Source of the DNA: Microbacterium excoecariae
GTDB lineage: Bacteria; Actinomycetota; Actinomycetes; Actinomycetales; Microbacteriaceae
Length of the DNA: 64,000 bases
Assembly (NCBI RefSeq): GCF_011326725.1
Contig: NZ_JAANCO010000002.1
Location: 62,001-126,000, forward strand
Direction: 5' to 3'
The notes below the pieces were generated by a model. That model had not been told where the DNA came from, searched no databases, and worked only from the letters and a program-made list of their open reading frames with translations. Below, piece by piece: positions 25,306 to 34,278 of this stretch. How positions within the stretch are numbered: the stretch's first letter is position 1; each line of letters begins with the position of its first letter. Both the position numbers and the translations under genes were made by a program.

Positions 25306-27891
25306 CTAGGTCGTGGGAGCGAGCGCCGAGATCGTCGTGGTGACGCCCTCCCCGAAGCCGAGCGTGTAGCTCAGCGTGAGATCGCGGTCGTGCGCGCGGT
25401 CGGCGACGAGCACGCGCAGGGTCGCCGTGCCGGTGGAGTCGAGGACCCCGGACCCGAAGGAGTTCGCCATGCCGATGTTGTGCATCTGCAGCTCCACGAG
25501 CGCGCCGGGGCGGCCCGTGACGGTGACCGCGTAGACCGCCGCGCCCTCGGTCTGCTGGCCCCGCGTCGCCGCGACGATCGCGAGGGGCGTCTCCGCCACC
25601 TCGCGCACGGCCGGGGCGCTCGGCGCGCTGGACGGCGCCGCGGGGGCGGCCGCCGTCACCGTGTAGGAATACGTGCCCGCGGCGAGCGTCTCGTCGTCGA
25701 GGAACGACGCCTCGGCCGTGGCGCCGAGCGTCGTCGCGGCACCTTCGGGGCCGGTTCGCGTGACGACGTACTCCGCCGCGCCGTCGACCGGCACCCACGT
25801 CACGCGCCCGGAGGGGGTGACCGCCACGTCCTGCGGGGCGCCGAGCGCCACGTCGACGGTGGCGGGGTCGGAGGCGGCGCTCTCGCGCTCGCCCGCGGTC
25901 GCGAGGACGACGTACGCGTGCGTTCCCGGGGGAACCTCGATGTCGACGGCGGTCAGCTCCGCGGTCTCGTCGACCAGCTGCGCGTCGGCGAGGGCGCCGC
26001 CGTCGGTCCGGAAGACGCGGTAGGCGTCGGCGTCGTCGACGCCCTCCCAGCGGATCGCGACGGTGCCCGGCCCGGTGGCCGTCGCGGAGACGCCCGTCGG
26101 CGCCGCGAGCGGGGCCGGCTCCTCCGGGTCCGTCGGCTCGTCGGGGTCCTCCGGGTCGACGGGTTCAGTCGGGTCGGCGGGCTCGGTCGGGTCGGCGGGC
26201 TCGGTCGGGTCGGCGGGCTCGGTCGGGTCGACCGGCGTCACGGGTTCCTCGGCCTCCGCCGGCGGGGCGACGTCTTCGGTCGGCGGCGCGATGGTCGCCG
26301 CGCTCCGGTCGCTCTCGGCCTCCCGCCGCGGGGACGCGCGCTCCGGCTCGGGCTCGTCCGCCCGGAGCGCCTGTCGCAGCGCGTCGCGCACCCCGAGCGC
26401 GGACAGCGTCGAGCGCGCGGGTGCGTCGGCGCCGTCGGCATAGACGACCGTGATCGCGGCGTCGTCCTCCACCTGGTCGGCCGTGACCCGCACGACAAGA
26501 GTGGAGAACCCGTCGCTGTCGAGGACCGCCTCGCCGATTGCCGGGCCGCCGACGGTGCGCGCCGCGGCGAGGGGGAGGTGACCGGCGAACCCGGCCGCGA
26601 CGACGGTCGTGGATCCGTCGACGTGGGCGCTGACTGGCGCCCCCGCGGAGCCCGCGACGTCGAGCGCGATCGTGCCCTCGGCGGCGTCCACGACGCGGGC
26701 GCCCGAGATGTCGAGTGCGGCGCGCGGCGCGTCTTCCTCGTGCGCGGCGGGCGGATCCGCCTCCTCGGCCTGGGTGGCCTGCGCCAGGTCGTCCGACGCG
26801 CGCGTCTCGGCGTCCTCGGTCATGCTCCCCGACGAGAACTGGTCGCTGGCGGCCGAGGACGAGGCGGGGCCGCCCGTGAAGGACGAGATCGCGACCGCCG
26901 CGACGAGCACAGCGGCGGTCGCTCCGCCCACCAGCACGCCCCCCACCGTCCAGGCGGCGCCGGTACCGGCGGGTCCGCCCGAGGAGGCGTGGCCGCCGAT
27001 GGCGGCGCCGCCCGCGACGACCGCGCCCCCGGCGCCCTCGACGACGCTCGGCGGCATGGCGGCCAGGGCCACGACGGCCTCCTCGCCGCGCTGAAGCGCC
27101 GCGAGGTATGCGCCCGCCGCCGGCACGCCGATCGCGAGGGGGAGGAGCACCATGACGAGGCGGCTGCCGACGTGATCGGCCTCGTCCGCGACGATCGCGC
27201 AGCGCGTGCACTCGCCGAGGTGCGCCTCGATCCGCTTCCGGTCGCGGGAGGAGAGGTTACCGCGCGTGCGCGCGCCGAGGCGGTCGAGCACCCAGGCGTG
27301 CTCGGATCCCTCGGCGGACGCCGAGATGTGCGCCTGGATCCAGGCCTCGCGGAGCCCCTCGCGGGCGCGCACCGCGAGCTGGGCGACGGCGCCCGCGCGC
27401 ATTCCCACGAGCGGCGCGATCTCGCGCGGCTTCATCTGCTCGATCTCGGTGTACCAGAGCACCTCCTGCCACCGCGTGGGCAGGGAGCGGAACGCCGTGT
27501 GCGTGAGACCGCGGTCGAGGGCCTCCTCGGTGGCGGCGTCGGTCGTCGCGGGGTCGGCGATGAGCTCGGCCTCGTCGATCGCCACCTCGTGCCGCGCACG
27601 CCCCCAGCTCGCCGCCGTGTTGCGGATCGCGGTGAAGAGGTAGGCGCGGAAGGAGCCCGTCGGTCCCCCGCCCCGCGCGACGGTCTGGAAGATGCGCGTG
27701 TACGCCTCCTGCACGAGATCGTCGGGATCGATGCTCGTCGTGATGCTGCGCGCGGCCGTGATGCCGGACCGGTAGTGCCGCGTCCACAGCTCGCCGAAGG
27801 CGGAGGTGTCGCCCTCCCGCGTGCGGGTCACGAGGTCGACGTCCGACACGTGTGACGCGTCGCTGATGCGCGCCTCGCGGATGTCGGGCAT
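25306..27891 (-). CDS. ECF sigma factor fused to zinc finger, membrane helices and extracellular Fn3-like domains
   Basis: 861-residue single polypeptide. Residues about 20-190 are an ECF sigma factor: region 2 includes DPDDLVQEAYTRIFQTVA, region 4 includes EQMKPREIAPLVGMRAGAVA. Around 220-232, HLGECTRC is an anti-sigma-type zinc finger (H-x3-C-x2-C). Two hydrophobic segments follow (about 245-268 and 310-337). The outside half holds a Ser/Glu-rich stretch, a beta domain, DPTEPA repeats (about 553-580) and two fibronectin III-like domains ending at the TAG stop. AGGAGA precedes ATG 27891. Related actinobacterial ECF groups carry fused regulatory C-terminal extensions; release would need proteolysis or conformational change. 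The target genes are unknown. Confidence 0.87.
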   Translation of the reverse strand: MPDIREARISDASHVSDVDLVTRTREGDTSAFGELWTRHYRSGITAARSITTSIDPDDLVQEAYTRIFQTVARGGGPTGSFRAYLFTAIRNTAASWGRARHEVAIDEAELIADPATTDAATEEALDRGLTHTAFRSLPTRWQEVLWYTEIEQMKPREIAPLVGMRAGAVAQLAVRAREGLREAWIQAHISASAEGSEHAWVLDRLGARTRGNLSSRDRKRIEAHLGECTRCAIVADEADHVGSRLVMVLLPLAIGVPAAGAYLAALQRGEEAVVALAAMPPSVVEGAGGAVVAGGAAIGGHASSGGPAGTGAAWTVGGVLVGGATAAVLVAAVAISSFTGGPASSSAASDQFSSGSMTEDAETRASDDLAQATQAEEADPPAAHEEDAPRAALDISGARVVDAAEGTIALDVAGSAGAPVSAHVDGSTTVVAAGFAGHLPLAAARTVGGPAIGEAVLDSDGFSTLVVRVTADQVEDDAAITVVYADGADAPARSTLSALGVRDALRQALRADEPEPERASPRREAESDRSAATIAPPTEDVAPPAEAEEPVTPVDPTEPADPTEPADPTEPADPTEPVDPEDPDEPTDPEEPAPLAAPTGVSATATGPGTVAIRWEGVDDADAYRVFRTDGGALADAQLVDETAELTAVDIEVPPGTHAYVVLATAGERESAASDPATVDVALGAPQDVAVTPSGRVTWVPVDGAAEYVVTRTGPEGAATTLGATAEASFLDDETLAAGTYSYTVTAAAPAAPSSAPSAPAVREVAETPLAIVAATRGQQTEGAAVYAVTVTGRPGALVELQMHNIGMANSFGSGVLDSTGTATLRVLVADRAHDRDLTLSYTLGFGEGVTTTISALAPTT
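26153..26233 (-). repeat. 18-bp tandem repeats coding DPTEPA
   Basis: Three perfect copies of an 18-bp unit (26171-26224) with degenerate copies on both sides. They encode Asp-Pro-Thr-Glu-Pro-Ala repeats, a stiff acidic spacer between the membrane part and the outer Fn3-like domains. Copy number is likely to vary between strains. Confidence 0.9.
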
Positions 27892-27922
27892 GGGTCTCCT
27901 CGGCAGGGTAATAGCCCTCAAG

Positions 27923-27952
27923 ATTCTGCCCGCAACCCACGCGACCTGCCAA
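27923..27952 (-). promoter_or_regulatory. Candidate promoter of the ECF fusion gene
   Basis: -35 TTGGCA (27952-27947), 18-nt spacer, -10 CAGAAT (27928-27923), 32 nt before the start codon. It looks like a housekeeping promoter, not an ECF-type one. Confidence 0.45.
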
Positions 27953-28079
27953 GCCCCCGGCCAAAAACTGCGGCGATTTTCAGGCTGACCGCGGGTTTGT
28001 CCCGCGCGAGGATTTTTTCTCGAGAATCGCGTGATGATCCGCGAGGCCGCGCGTCTCATGGGGGAGAGAGTGACGTGCT

Positions 28080-28240
28080 CGGCGTGCGGAGGGGACCGCA
28101 TCCCGAGCGGGCGAACGGCGCGGCGCGTTCGCCCGGCGGGGCTGCGGCCCCGCCGAGGGCCCGCACGCGAGGAGGCACCGCTCACGGTGCGCGGAGCGTG
28201 GGGGCGGGGCCGGCGGATCGCCCTGGATCCGCCGGCCCCT
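28080..28240. other. Hairpin-rich intergenic segment, possible structured RNA
   Basis: The 446-nt gap 27892-28337 between divergent genes has no coding sequence I can support. Four consecutive hairpins can be drawn: 28108-28135 (9 bp), 28134-28155 (9 bp, loop TGCG), 28175-28190 (6 bp, loop CTCA) and 28206-28239 (14 bp, perfect, loop GCCCTG). A TAGCCT box at 28302-28307 may serve the protease gene. The strand of any RNA is undetermined. Confidence 0.4.
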
Positions 28241-28337
28241 GCCGTGCGCGCGTGACGCGTGTGACGAAAGTTGCCCGTGGTGCGGGTGGGGTTCCGGCGA
28301 TAGCCTGGTCACTCCGCCCACCGACACGAGGATCGTC

Positions 28338-30203
28338 ATGCCGCTGAGTCCCGCGCGCCGCACCGCCATCGCGCTCGTCGCCGCGCTCGCCGTGACGGGG
28401 GTCGGGGTCTCCGCGGCGTGGGCTGACGGCGGCGCGCCCGACGCGACGCTGGAGCAGGTCGCGGCGGAGGCTTTCGCCGACCCCGGCGTGGTCGCGGTCA
28501 CGTACGACGGCGCCGACGCGTCGACGATCGTCATCCACACCGACGACGCCGACGCCTTCACGACCGTCTCCGGTCTCGCGCGCTCGTACGCGAACGTCGA
28601 GCTGGCCGACGAGCCGGCGGAGGAGCTCGTGACGACGGCCGCGACGGACGTGGTCGGCGGAGCAGGCACCCTCGCGAGTGACGGCGCGACGACCCACACC
28701 TGCTCGCTCGGGTTCGCGGCGTGGTCGCCCGCGGGCGAGCCCGCCCTGCTCACGGCGGGGCACTGCACGCTCGACGGGGCCCTGACGGACGTGGACCGGA
28801 GCGCTCCGGCCGACGAACCCGCCGTCGGCGGGGGCGGATCCGTCGTGCTCGACGATCTCGGCACGTACGGGTTCTCGCAGTTCGGCGGACCGGGGAACAC
28901 CGCGGTCGGCGTGGAGGTCCTCGATGAGACGGACATCGCGGTGATCGACGGGCTGGCGGACGGGCTTTCGCCCGTGCCGGCCGTGGCGGACTGGTCGACC
29001 GCCCTCACGGGCGACCTGGCCGCCGGATCCGTCCCGGTCACGGGCGTCGGCGTCGCGGCCGTCGGCGACACGGTCTGGCGCAGCGGGCGCAGCACCGGGT
29101 GGCGCGCGGGCGTGGTGACCGACACGGGCTTCTTTGCGATCGACGGTCGCGTGGTCTTCGGGCACGTGGCGGAGCAGACGGGGGCGGATCCGCTGGTGCT
29201 GCGCGGCGACTCGGGCGGCCCCGTCGTCGTCGGGGAGACCGCCGTCGGAATCGTGAGCGGAGGTAACGCCGCGGGCGACCGTCTGCTCTTCGCCGACCTC
29301 GCGTACGCGCTCGACGTCGTCGCGGCTCGGGCCGGCTCGTACGCGCTCATGCTCGACCTCGTCGAGCCGGAGCTGGCCGCGGGGACCGCCGAGCCCGGAT
29401 CCGCCGTCGCCGGGACTGCGCCCGCCGGCGCCACGGTGGAGGTCACGGGGGATATCGAGGCGACGCTCGAGGCCGATGACGCCGGCGCGTTCTCGCTCGC
29501 GGCGCCGGCGGATCCCGGGACGTACGACGTCGAGCTCGTCGCCGCGCGCGGCTACGACCGCTCGGACGCCGTGGCGGCGACCGTGACGGTGGCGGCGCCC
29601 GCCGACGCGAACGCCGAGGCCGGCGCGGACGGCGACGCCGCCGGGGCGTCGGACGGTGCCGCGGAGGCGATCGCCGACGGGGCCGTCGACGGGGCCGAGA
29701 CCGGCGGCGCCGACGCCGCGGGCGGCGCCGGGGGCGACGGCACCGCCGAGGGCGCGACGGACGACACGGGCGGGGTGGACGAGACCGAGGCTGTCGCCGA
29801 CACCGCGGCCGCCGCCGACGACGACGCGACGGGCGCGCCCGCGGGCGGCGACGCCTCCGCGGAGGACGCCGCCTCGTCGGGCGCTGCCGACGCGGCCGAC
29901 GGCGGCGGGGACGCCGAGGGCGCGTCGACGCCAAGCGGGGGGGCCGAGAGCCTGCCGGCGGAGGACCCCTCCTCCGGCGACGAGCCCGCCTCCGGGGACA
30001 TCGCGCCCGCCGCGGCGCCCGCCGCATCCGCGTCGTCGGTCCCCGCCGATCCGCTCCCGGCCGCGGCCGAGGCGGAGGCCGCGCGACGGCTCGAGGCGAC
30101 CGGCATCGAGCGCACCGCCACGCTGCCGCTGACGGCCGCCGGCGCGCTCGCGCTCCTGGCCGGCCTCGCGACGCTGGCCGCGCGTCGCCGGTGGGCCTGC
30201 TGA
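28338..30203 (+). CDS. Secreted, C-terminally anchored S1 serine protease
   Basis: 621 residues. Signal peptide (AIALVAALAVTGVGVSAAWA), then a propeptide-like region (about 30-110), then a chymotrypsin-fold domain of the streptogrisin/alpha-lytic type with LLTAGHC (His142), ETDIAVID (Asp199) and RGDSGGPV (Ser292). A small Ig-like domain (about 345-415) follows. Next come some 150 residues of Ala/Gly/Asp-rich low-complexity spacer, then a terminal hydrophobic helix with LPLTAAG before it and RRRW after it, fitting wall or membrane anchoring. GAGGATCGTC precedes ATG. It lies divergent to the ECF fusion gene, so it could be a target or an activator of that protein; this is inference only. Confidence 0.9.
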   Translation: MPLSPARRTAIALVAALAVTGVGVSAAWADGGAPDATLEQVAAEAFADPGVVAVTYDGADASTIVIHTDDADAFTTVSGLARSYANVELADEPAEELVTTAATDVVGGAGTLASDGATTHTCSLGFAAWSPAGEPALLTAGHCTLDGALTDVDRSAPADEPAVGGGGSVVLDDLGTYGFSQFGGPGNTAVGVEVLDETDIAVIDGLADGLSPVPAVADWSTALTGDLAAGSVPVTGVGVAAVGDTVWRSGRSTGWRAGVVTDTGFFAIDGRVVFGHVAEQTGADPLVLRGDSGGPVVVGETAVGIVSGGNAAGDRLLFADLAYALDVVAARAGSYALMLDLVEPELAAGTAEPGSAVAGTAPAGATVEVTGDIEATLEADDAGAFSLAAPADPGTYDVELVAARGYDRSDAVAATVTVAAPADANAEAGADGDAAGASDGAAEAIADGAVDGAETGGADAAGGAGGDGTAEGATDDTGGVDETEAVADTAAAADDDATGAPAGGDASAEDAASSGAADAADGGGDAEGASTPSGGAESLPAEDPSSGDEPASGDIAPAAAPAASASSVPADPLPAAAEAEAARRLEATGIERTATLPLTAAGALALLAGLATLAARRRWAC

Positions 30204-30239
30204 CCCGGATCCCCCTCGCGATCGGGCGCCCGCGGGCGC

Positions 30240-30245
30240 TATGAT
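30240..30245 (+). promoter_or_regulatory. -10 box of glyA
   Basis: TATGAT immediately before the riboswitch; the -35 region is poor. Transcription would start near 30252, giving a leader of about 120 nt that holds the whole aptamer. Confidence 0.55.
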
Positions 30246-30248
30246 CGA

Positions 30249-30333
30249 CAGCGTCGCGACTGGCGTCTGAGGTGGGCCACCATCGGGGAGCGACACCCAA
30301 GAACGGCATTCGACCGCGCGCCTGGGCCGAAGC
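30249..30333 (+). promoter_or_regulatory. ZTP (pfl) riboswitch upstream of glyA
   Basis: The conserved pieces of the pfl motif occur in order: CGCGACTGGCG (30255-30265), GGGCCACCATCGGGGAGCG (30274-30292) and CGCGCCTGGGC (30316-30326). The riboswitch senses ZMP/ZTP, a signal of 10-formyl-tetrahydrofolate shortage, and commonly controls glyA and folate genes in Actinobacteria. The 40 nt between aptamer and ATG would form the expression platform. No T-rich terminator is visible, suggesting control of translation. Confidence 0.85.
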
Positions 30334-30370
30334 GATGACCACTATTCCGCTGAGTCGTTCTGGAGCACGC

Positions 30371-31669
30371 ATGACCGAATCGCTGTTCAACGCCCCCCTC
30401 GCCGAGGTCGACCCCGAGATCGCGCAGGTCCTGCAGCGCGAGCTCGACCGCCAGCGCGGGTTCCTCGAGATGATCGCCTCGGAGAACTTCGTTCCCGTGT
30501 CGGTCCTGCAGTCGCAGGGATCCGTCCTGACGAACAAGTACGCCGAGGGCTACCCCGGCCGCCGCTACTACGGCGGCTGCGAGGAGGTCGACGTCGCCGA
30601 GAACCTCGCGATCGAGCGCGCCAAGTCGCTCTTCGGCGCGGGCTTCGCGAACGTGCAGCCGCACTCCGGCGCGTCGGCGAACGCCGCCGTGCTCCACGCG
30701 CTCGCGCGCCAGGGCGACACGGTGCTGGGGCTCTCGCTCGATCACGGCGGCCACCTCACGCACGGCATGAAGATCAACTTCTCGGGCCGGCTCTACGACA
30801 TCGTCGCCTACGGCGTCGACCCCGAGACCTCGCTCGTCGACATGGACGAGGTGCGTCGCCTGGCGCACGAGCACCAGCCGAAGGTCATCATCGCGGGCTG
30901 GTCCGCGTACCCGCGCCAGCTCGACTTCGCCGAGTTCCGGCGGATCGCCGACGAGGTCGGCGCCTACCTCTGGGTCGACATGGCCCACTTCGCGGGCCTC
31001 GTGGCGGCGGGCATCCACCCGAGCCCCGTGCCGCACGCGCACGTCGTCTCCTCGACCGTGCACAAGACCATCGGCGGGCCGCGCTCGGGCTTCATTCTGT
31101 CGAACGACGCGGACATCGCCAAGAAGATCAACTCCGCCGTGTTCCCCGGTCAGCAGGGCGGGCCGCTCATGCACGTCATCGCCGCCAAGGCCACGGCCTT
31201 CAAGCTGGCCGCGTCGGAGGACTTCCGCGACCGCCAGGAGCGCACGGTCCGCGGCGCGCAGATCCTCGCGGAGCGCCTCCTGCAGCAGGACGTCCAGGAC
31301 GCGGGCATCTCGATCCGCTCGGGCGGCACCGACGTGCACCTCGTCCTCGTCGACCTCCGCGACGCGGCGATCAACGGCAAGGAGGCCGAGGACCTCCTTC
31401 ACGAGATCCGCATTACGGTCAACCGCAACGCCGTGCCGAACGACCCGCGCCCGCCGATGGTCACCTCGGGCCTGCGCATCGGCACGCCGGCGCTCGCCAC
31501 GCGCGGCTTCGGTGACGAGGAGTTCACCGAGGTCGCCGACGTGATCGCGCTCGCCCTCCAGCCCGGCGCCGACATTCCGGCCCTCCGCGACCGCGTCGCC
31601 GCGCTCGCCGACCGCTTCCCGCTCTACCCGGGCGTCGAAGAGGCCGGCCAGGGCTACGCCAGCGCCTGA
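30371..31669 (+). CDS. glyA: Serine hydroxymethyltransferase
   Basis: 432-residue PLP enzyme that converts serine and tetrahydrofolate to glycine and 5,10-methylene-THF. The PLP lysine lies in [42 protein letters not shown] and [14 protein letters not shown] are family hallmarks. ATG 30371 follows the riboswitch; in-frame ATGs at 30272 and 30335 lie inside the leader. folD follows after a hairpin, so both one-carbon enzymes may share the riboswitch-controlled transcript. Confidence 0.98.
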   Translation: MTESLFNAPLAEVDPEIAQVLQRELDRQRGFLEMIASENFVPVSVLQSQGSVLTNKYAEGYPGRRYYGGCEEVDVAENLAIERAKSLFGAGFANVQPHSGASANAAVLHALARQGDTVLGLSLDHGGHLTHGMKINFSGRLYDIVAYGVDPETSLVDMDEVRRLAHEHQPKVIIAGWSAYPRQLDFAEFRRIADEVGAYLWVDMAHFAGLVAAGIHPSPVPHAHVVSSTVHKTIGGPRSGFILSNDADIAKKINSAVFPGQQGGPLMHVIAAKATAFKLAASEDFRDRQERTVRGAQILAERLLQQDVQDAGISIRSGGTDVHLVLVDLRDAAINGKEAEDLLHEIRITVNRNAVPNDPRPPMVTSGLRIGTPALATRGFGDEEFTEVADVIALALQPGADIPALRDRVAALADRFPLYPGVEEAGQGYASA

Positions 31670-31681
31670 CCCGACCCGCAC

Positions 31682-31708
31682 GGGCGCCCCGCGAGCCGCG
31701 GGGCGCCC
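31682..31708 (+). terminator. Hairpin between glyA and folD
   Basis: 12-bp perfect GC stem (31682-31693 with 31697-31708), loop AGC, followed by GCTCGTTCT. It may terminate part of the glyA transcript. Confidence 0.55.
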
Positions 31709-31735
31709 GCTCGTTCTGACGAAAAGGAGGCCGCG

Positions 31736-32623
31736 ATGACCGCGAAGGTTCTCGACGGCAGGGCGGCGTCGGCCGCCATCACCCAGGAGCTCATCGAGCG
31801 CGTCGCGGCGCTGAAGGAGCGCGGCATCACCCCCGGCATCGCGACCGTGCTCGTGGGGGCGGACCCGGCGTCCCAGCTCTACGTCGGCATGAAGCACCGG
31901 CGCTCCGAGGCGATCGGCATGAATTCGATCCAGCGCGAGCTGCCCGCCGACGCCACGCAGGCCGAGGTCGAGGCGCTCATCGACGAGCTGAACGCGGATC
32001 CGTCCTGCCACGGGTACATCGTGCAGCTGCCGCTCCCGAAGCACATCGACACGGATGCGGTCCTCGAGCGGATCGACCCCGCGAAGGACGCCGACGGCCT
32101 GCACCCGACGAACCTCGGGCGCCTCGTGCTCAACGTCAACCGGCCCATCGAGACGCCGCTGCCGTGCACGCCCCGCGGCGTGATCGAGCTGCTCCTCCGC
32201 AACGGGTACGACCTCGCGGGCAAGCACGTCGTCGTCGTCGGCCGCGGGATCACGATCGGGCGTTCCATCGGTCTGCTGCTCACACGGCGCGAGATCAACG
32301 CGACCGTGACGCAGGTGCACACGGGCACCGTCGACATGGCGCGCTACCTCCGCCAGGCCGACGTGATCGTCGCCTCCGCGGGCGTGAAGCACCTCATCCG
32401 GCCGGAGGACGTCGCCCCCGGCGCCGCCGTGCTCGACGTCGGAGTGACGCGCGAGGACGACCCCGCGGGCGGGAAGCCTCTGGTCTTCGGCGACGTCCAC
32501 CCGGACGTGGCGGACGTGGCCGGCTGGCTCTCCCCGAACCCCGGGGGCGTGGGGCCGATGACCGTTGCGCTGCTCATGACGAACGTCGTCGAGGCCGCCG
32601 AGCGCGAGGGCGCACGGGCCTGA
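31736..32623 (+). CDS. folD: Methylenetetrahydrofolate dehydrogenase/cyclohydrolase
   Basis: 295-residue bifunctional FolD, which oxidises 5,10-methylene-THF and hydrolyses the product to 10-formyl-THF. Motifs: [17 protein letters not shown], the [12 protein letters not shown] loop, the nucleotide-binding [14 protein letters not shown] and the C-terminal [14 protein letters not shown] strong AAAAGGAGG stands 5 nt before ATG. It acts on the product of the neighbouring glyA. Confidence 0.97.
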   Translation: MTAKVLDGRAASAAITQELIERVAALKERGITPGIATVLVGADPASQLYVGMKHRRSEAIGMNSIQRELPADATQAEVEALIDELNADPSCHGYIVQLPLPKHIDTDAVLERIDPAKDADGLHPTNLGRLVLNVNRPIETPLPCTPRGVIELLLRNGYDLAGKHVVVVGRGITIGRSIGLLLTRREINATVTQVHTGTVDMARYLRQADVIVASAGVKHLIRPEDVAPGAAVLDVGVTREDDPAGGKPLVFGDVHPDVADVAGWLSPNPGGVGPMTVALLMTNVVEAAEREGARA

Positions 32624-32635
32624 TCCCGCGGCGAC

Positions 32636-32668
32636 GCGCCGGGCGGATCCGTGGGATCCGCCCGGCGC
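32636..32668. terminator. Bidirectional hairpin between folD and the RamB-like gene
   Basis: Perfect 15-bp stem (32636-32650 with 32654-32668), loop GTG, between convergent genes; no T-tract. Both arms contain GGATCC. Confidence 0.65.
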
Positions 32669-32680
32669 GTCCGCGTTCCG

Positions 32681-34147
32681 TCAGCTCTCGGCGTGCCGCT
32701 CGAGGAACTCGACGACGTCGCTCTCGGAGACGCCGGGGAAATTGCCGCGCGGCAGGGGGCTGAAGATGTGCGTGTGCACGCGCGCGCTCGGCCAGGCTCT
32801 GCCCGCCCAGCGCGCCGTGACGGACGGATCCGGCCGGCGGCAGCAGGACTCGTCGGGGCAGGTCGAACTCGCGCGCATCTGCGTCTCGCGCCCGCGCCAC
32901 CACTTCGCGTCGTCGAACGGGACGCCGACCGTGATCGAGAAGTCGCCTGTGTCGCGGCTCCCGGTCTGCGTCGCGCACCAGAACGTCCCGGCGGGGGTGT
33001 CCGTGTACTGGTAGTGCTCGGTCGTGCGGTTCTGCTGCTCGAACGCCGTGCGCGCGGAGAACCGGCGGCAGACGATCTGGCCCTCGACCGCGCCCGTGAC
33101 GTCCTGCGGCAGGGGCAGATCGTCGTTCTCGTAGACGCGCTCGATCTGGCCCTCGCCCCCGACGCGGAGGAAGTGGAGCGACATGCCGAGGTGCTCGGTC
33201 ATGAGGTTGGTCATGCGCATGCTCGCGGCCTCGTGCGTGACGCCGAACGCGTCGCGGAAGTCCTCGACCGCGAGGTTGCGGTCCTTCTTCGCCTCGCGCA
33301 GGAACGCCACCCCGGCGGTCTCGGGGACGAGGCAGCACGCGGCGAAGTAGTTGATCTCGAGGCGCTGCTGTAGGAAGTCGGCGTAGGAGGTCGGCGGCTG
33401 GTGGCCCAGGAGCCGGTGGGCCATCGCCTGGAGCGCCATGGATCGCAGGCCGTGGCCGCCCGGGATGGAGGCCGGGGGCAGGTAGATCCGGCCGTTCTCG
33501 AGGTCGGTGATCGAGCGGGTCGTGGACGGCAGGTCGTTGACGTAGATGAGGTCGAAGCCGAGGCGCTCGGCCATGATGCTCACGGTGCGGTGCGTGAGCG
33601 CGCCGCGCGTGTGCCCCGCCTGCCCGAGCTGCTGTTCCGCAAGGCGTTCGATGTCCGGCAGGTAGTTGTGGCGCTCGCGCATCCGCAGCCGCAGCTCCGT
33701 GTTGGCACGCCTGGCCTCCTCGGGGGTCGCGTTGGCCTCGCGGTCGCGCCGCTGCAGCTCGCGGTGCAGTCCCAGCACCGTCTCGAGCGCGTCATCCGAG
33801 AGGCCCTTCGTGACCTTCAGCGGGGCGATCCCGAGCTGGCGGAACGAGTGGGCGTGCTGGGCGCGCTCCAGCTCGATCTCGAGGGCGGCCCGGCGGTTCG
33901 GCGGCTCCGACGAGATGAGGTCCGTCATCGCGATGCCCGTGGCCTCGGCGATCGCCTGCAGCAGCGTGAGCTTGGGCTCGCGCTTGCCGTTCTCGATGAG
34001 GCTCAGCTGGCTCCCCGCGACCCCGACGGCGGCGCCGAGGTCGTCGAGCGTCATGCCGCGGTCGAGGCGAAAATGCCGGATCCGGTGGCCGAGCGTCTTG
34101 AGCTCGATGCGGGCGGGGGAGGCGGCGCCGGGGGCGTTGAGGCTCAT
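32681..34147 (-). CDS. RamB-like XRE/short-chain fatty acyl regulator with ImmA/IrrE-like domain
   Basis: 488 residues. N-terminal HTH (about 17-75: MTLDDLGAAVGVAGSQLSLI), then a long middle region with an ImmA/IrrE-type part (MALQAMAHRLLGHQPP, EINYFAACCLVPE) and a C-terminal domain with a CPDESCCRRP cysteine cluster that could bind metal or sense redox state. This matches the RamB/ScfR family, which controls acetate and propionate metabolism. The divergent neighbour pckG (131 nt away) fits a role in carbon-flux control. TACGCT at 34159-34154 lies 6 nt before ATG, so translation is probably leaderless. Confidence 0.85.
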   Translation of the reverse strand: MSLNAPGAASPARIELKTLGHRIRHFRLDRGMTLDDLGAAVGVAGSQLSLIENGKREPKLTLLQAIAEATGIAMTDLISSEPPNRRAALEIELERAQHAHSFRQLGIAPLKVTKGLSDDALETVLGLHRELQRRDREANATPEEARRANTELRLRMRERHNYLPDIERLAEQQLGQAGHTRGALTHRTVSIMAERLGFDLIYVNDLPSTTRSITDLENGRIYLPPASIPGGHGLRSMALQAMAHRLLGHQPPTSYADFLQQRLEINYFAACCLVPETAGVAFLREAKKDRNLAVEDFRDAFGVTHEAASMRMTNLMTEHLGMSLHFLRVGGEGQIERVYENDDLPLPQDVTGAVEGQIVCRRFSARTAFEQQNRTTEHYQYTDTPAGTFWCATQTGSRDTGDFSITVGVPFDDAKWWRGRETQMRASSTCPDESCCRRPDPSVTARWAGRAWPSARVHTHIFSPLPRGNFPGVSESDVVEFLERHAES

Positions 34148-34153
34148 TCCTTG

Positions 34154-34159
34154 AGCGTA
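34154..34159 (-). promoter_or_regulatory. -10 box for a leaderless start (RamB-like gene)
   Basis: TACGCT on the minus strand, 6 nt before the ATG at 34147. Confidence 0.45.
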
Positions 34160-34278
34160 GCGAAAGATGCGACATTCTTTCCCTCCAAAAGTGCGTCAAG
34201 GAGCCCTGAGCATGACGGAATCTAGATCTGCGCGGCGATCTCGCCCCGCGACCACCGCCCGGCCCGAAGGAGCGCACG

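Noticed and set aside
26153..26233. Regular short repeats that could suggest a CRISPR array
   Set aside because: The units are contiguous 18-bp copies without spacers and lie in frame, coding DPTEPA.
29552..30121. Ala/Ser/Pro-rich minus-strand frame opposite the protease tail
   Set aside because: Mirror of the low-complexity spacer of the protease; no start signal.
34148..34278. RamB-binding motif upstream of pckG
   Set aside because: AT-rich patches such as CATTCTTTCCCTCC are present, but none matched the published motif well enough to call a site.
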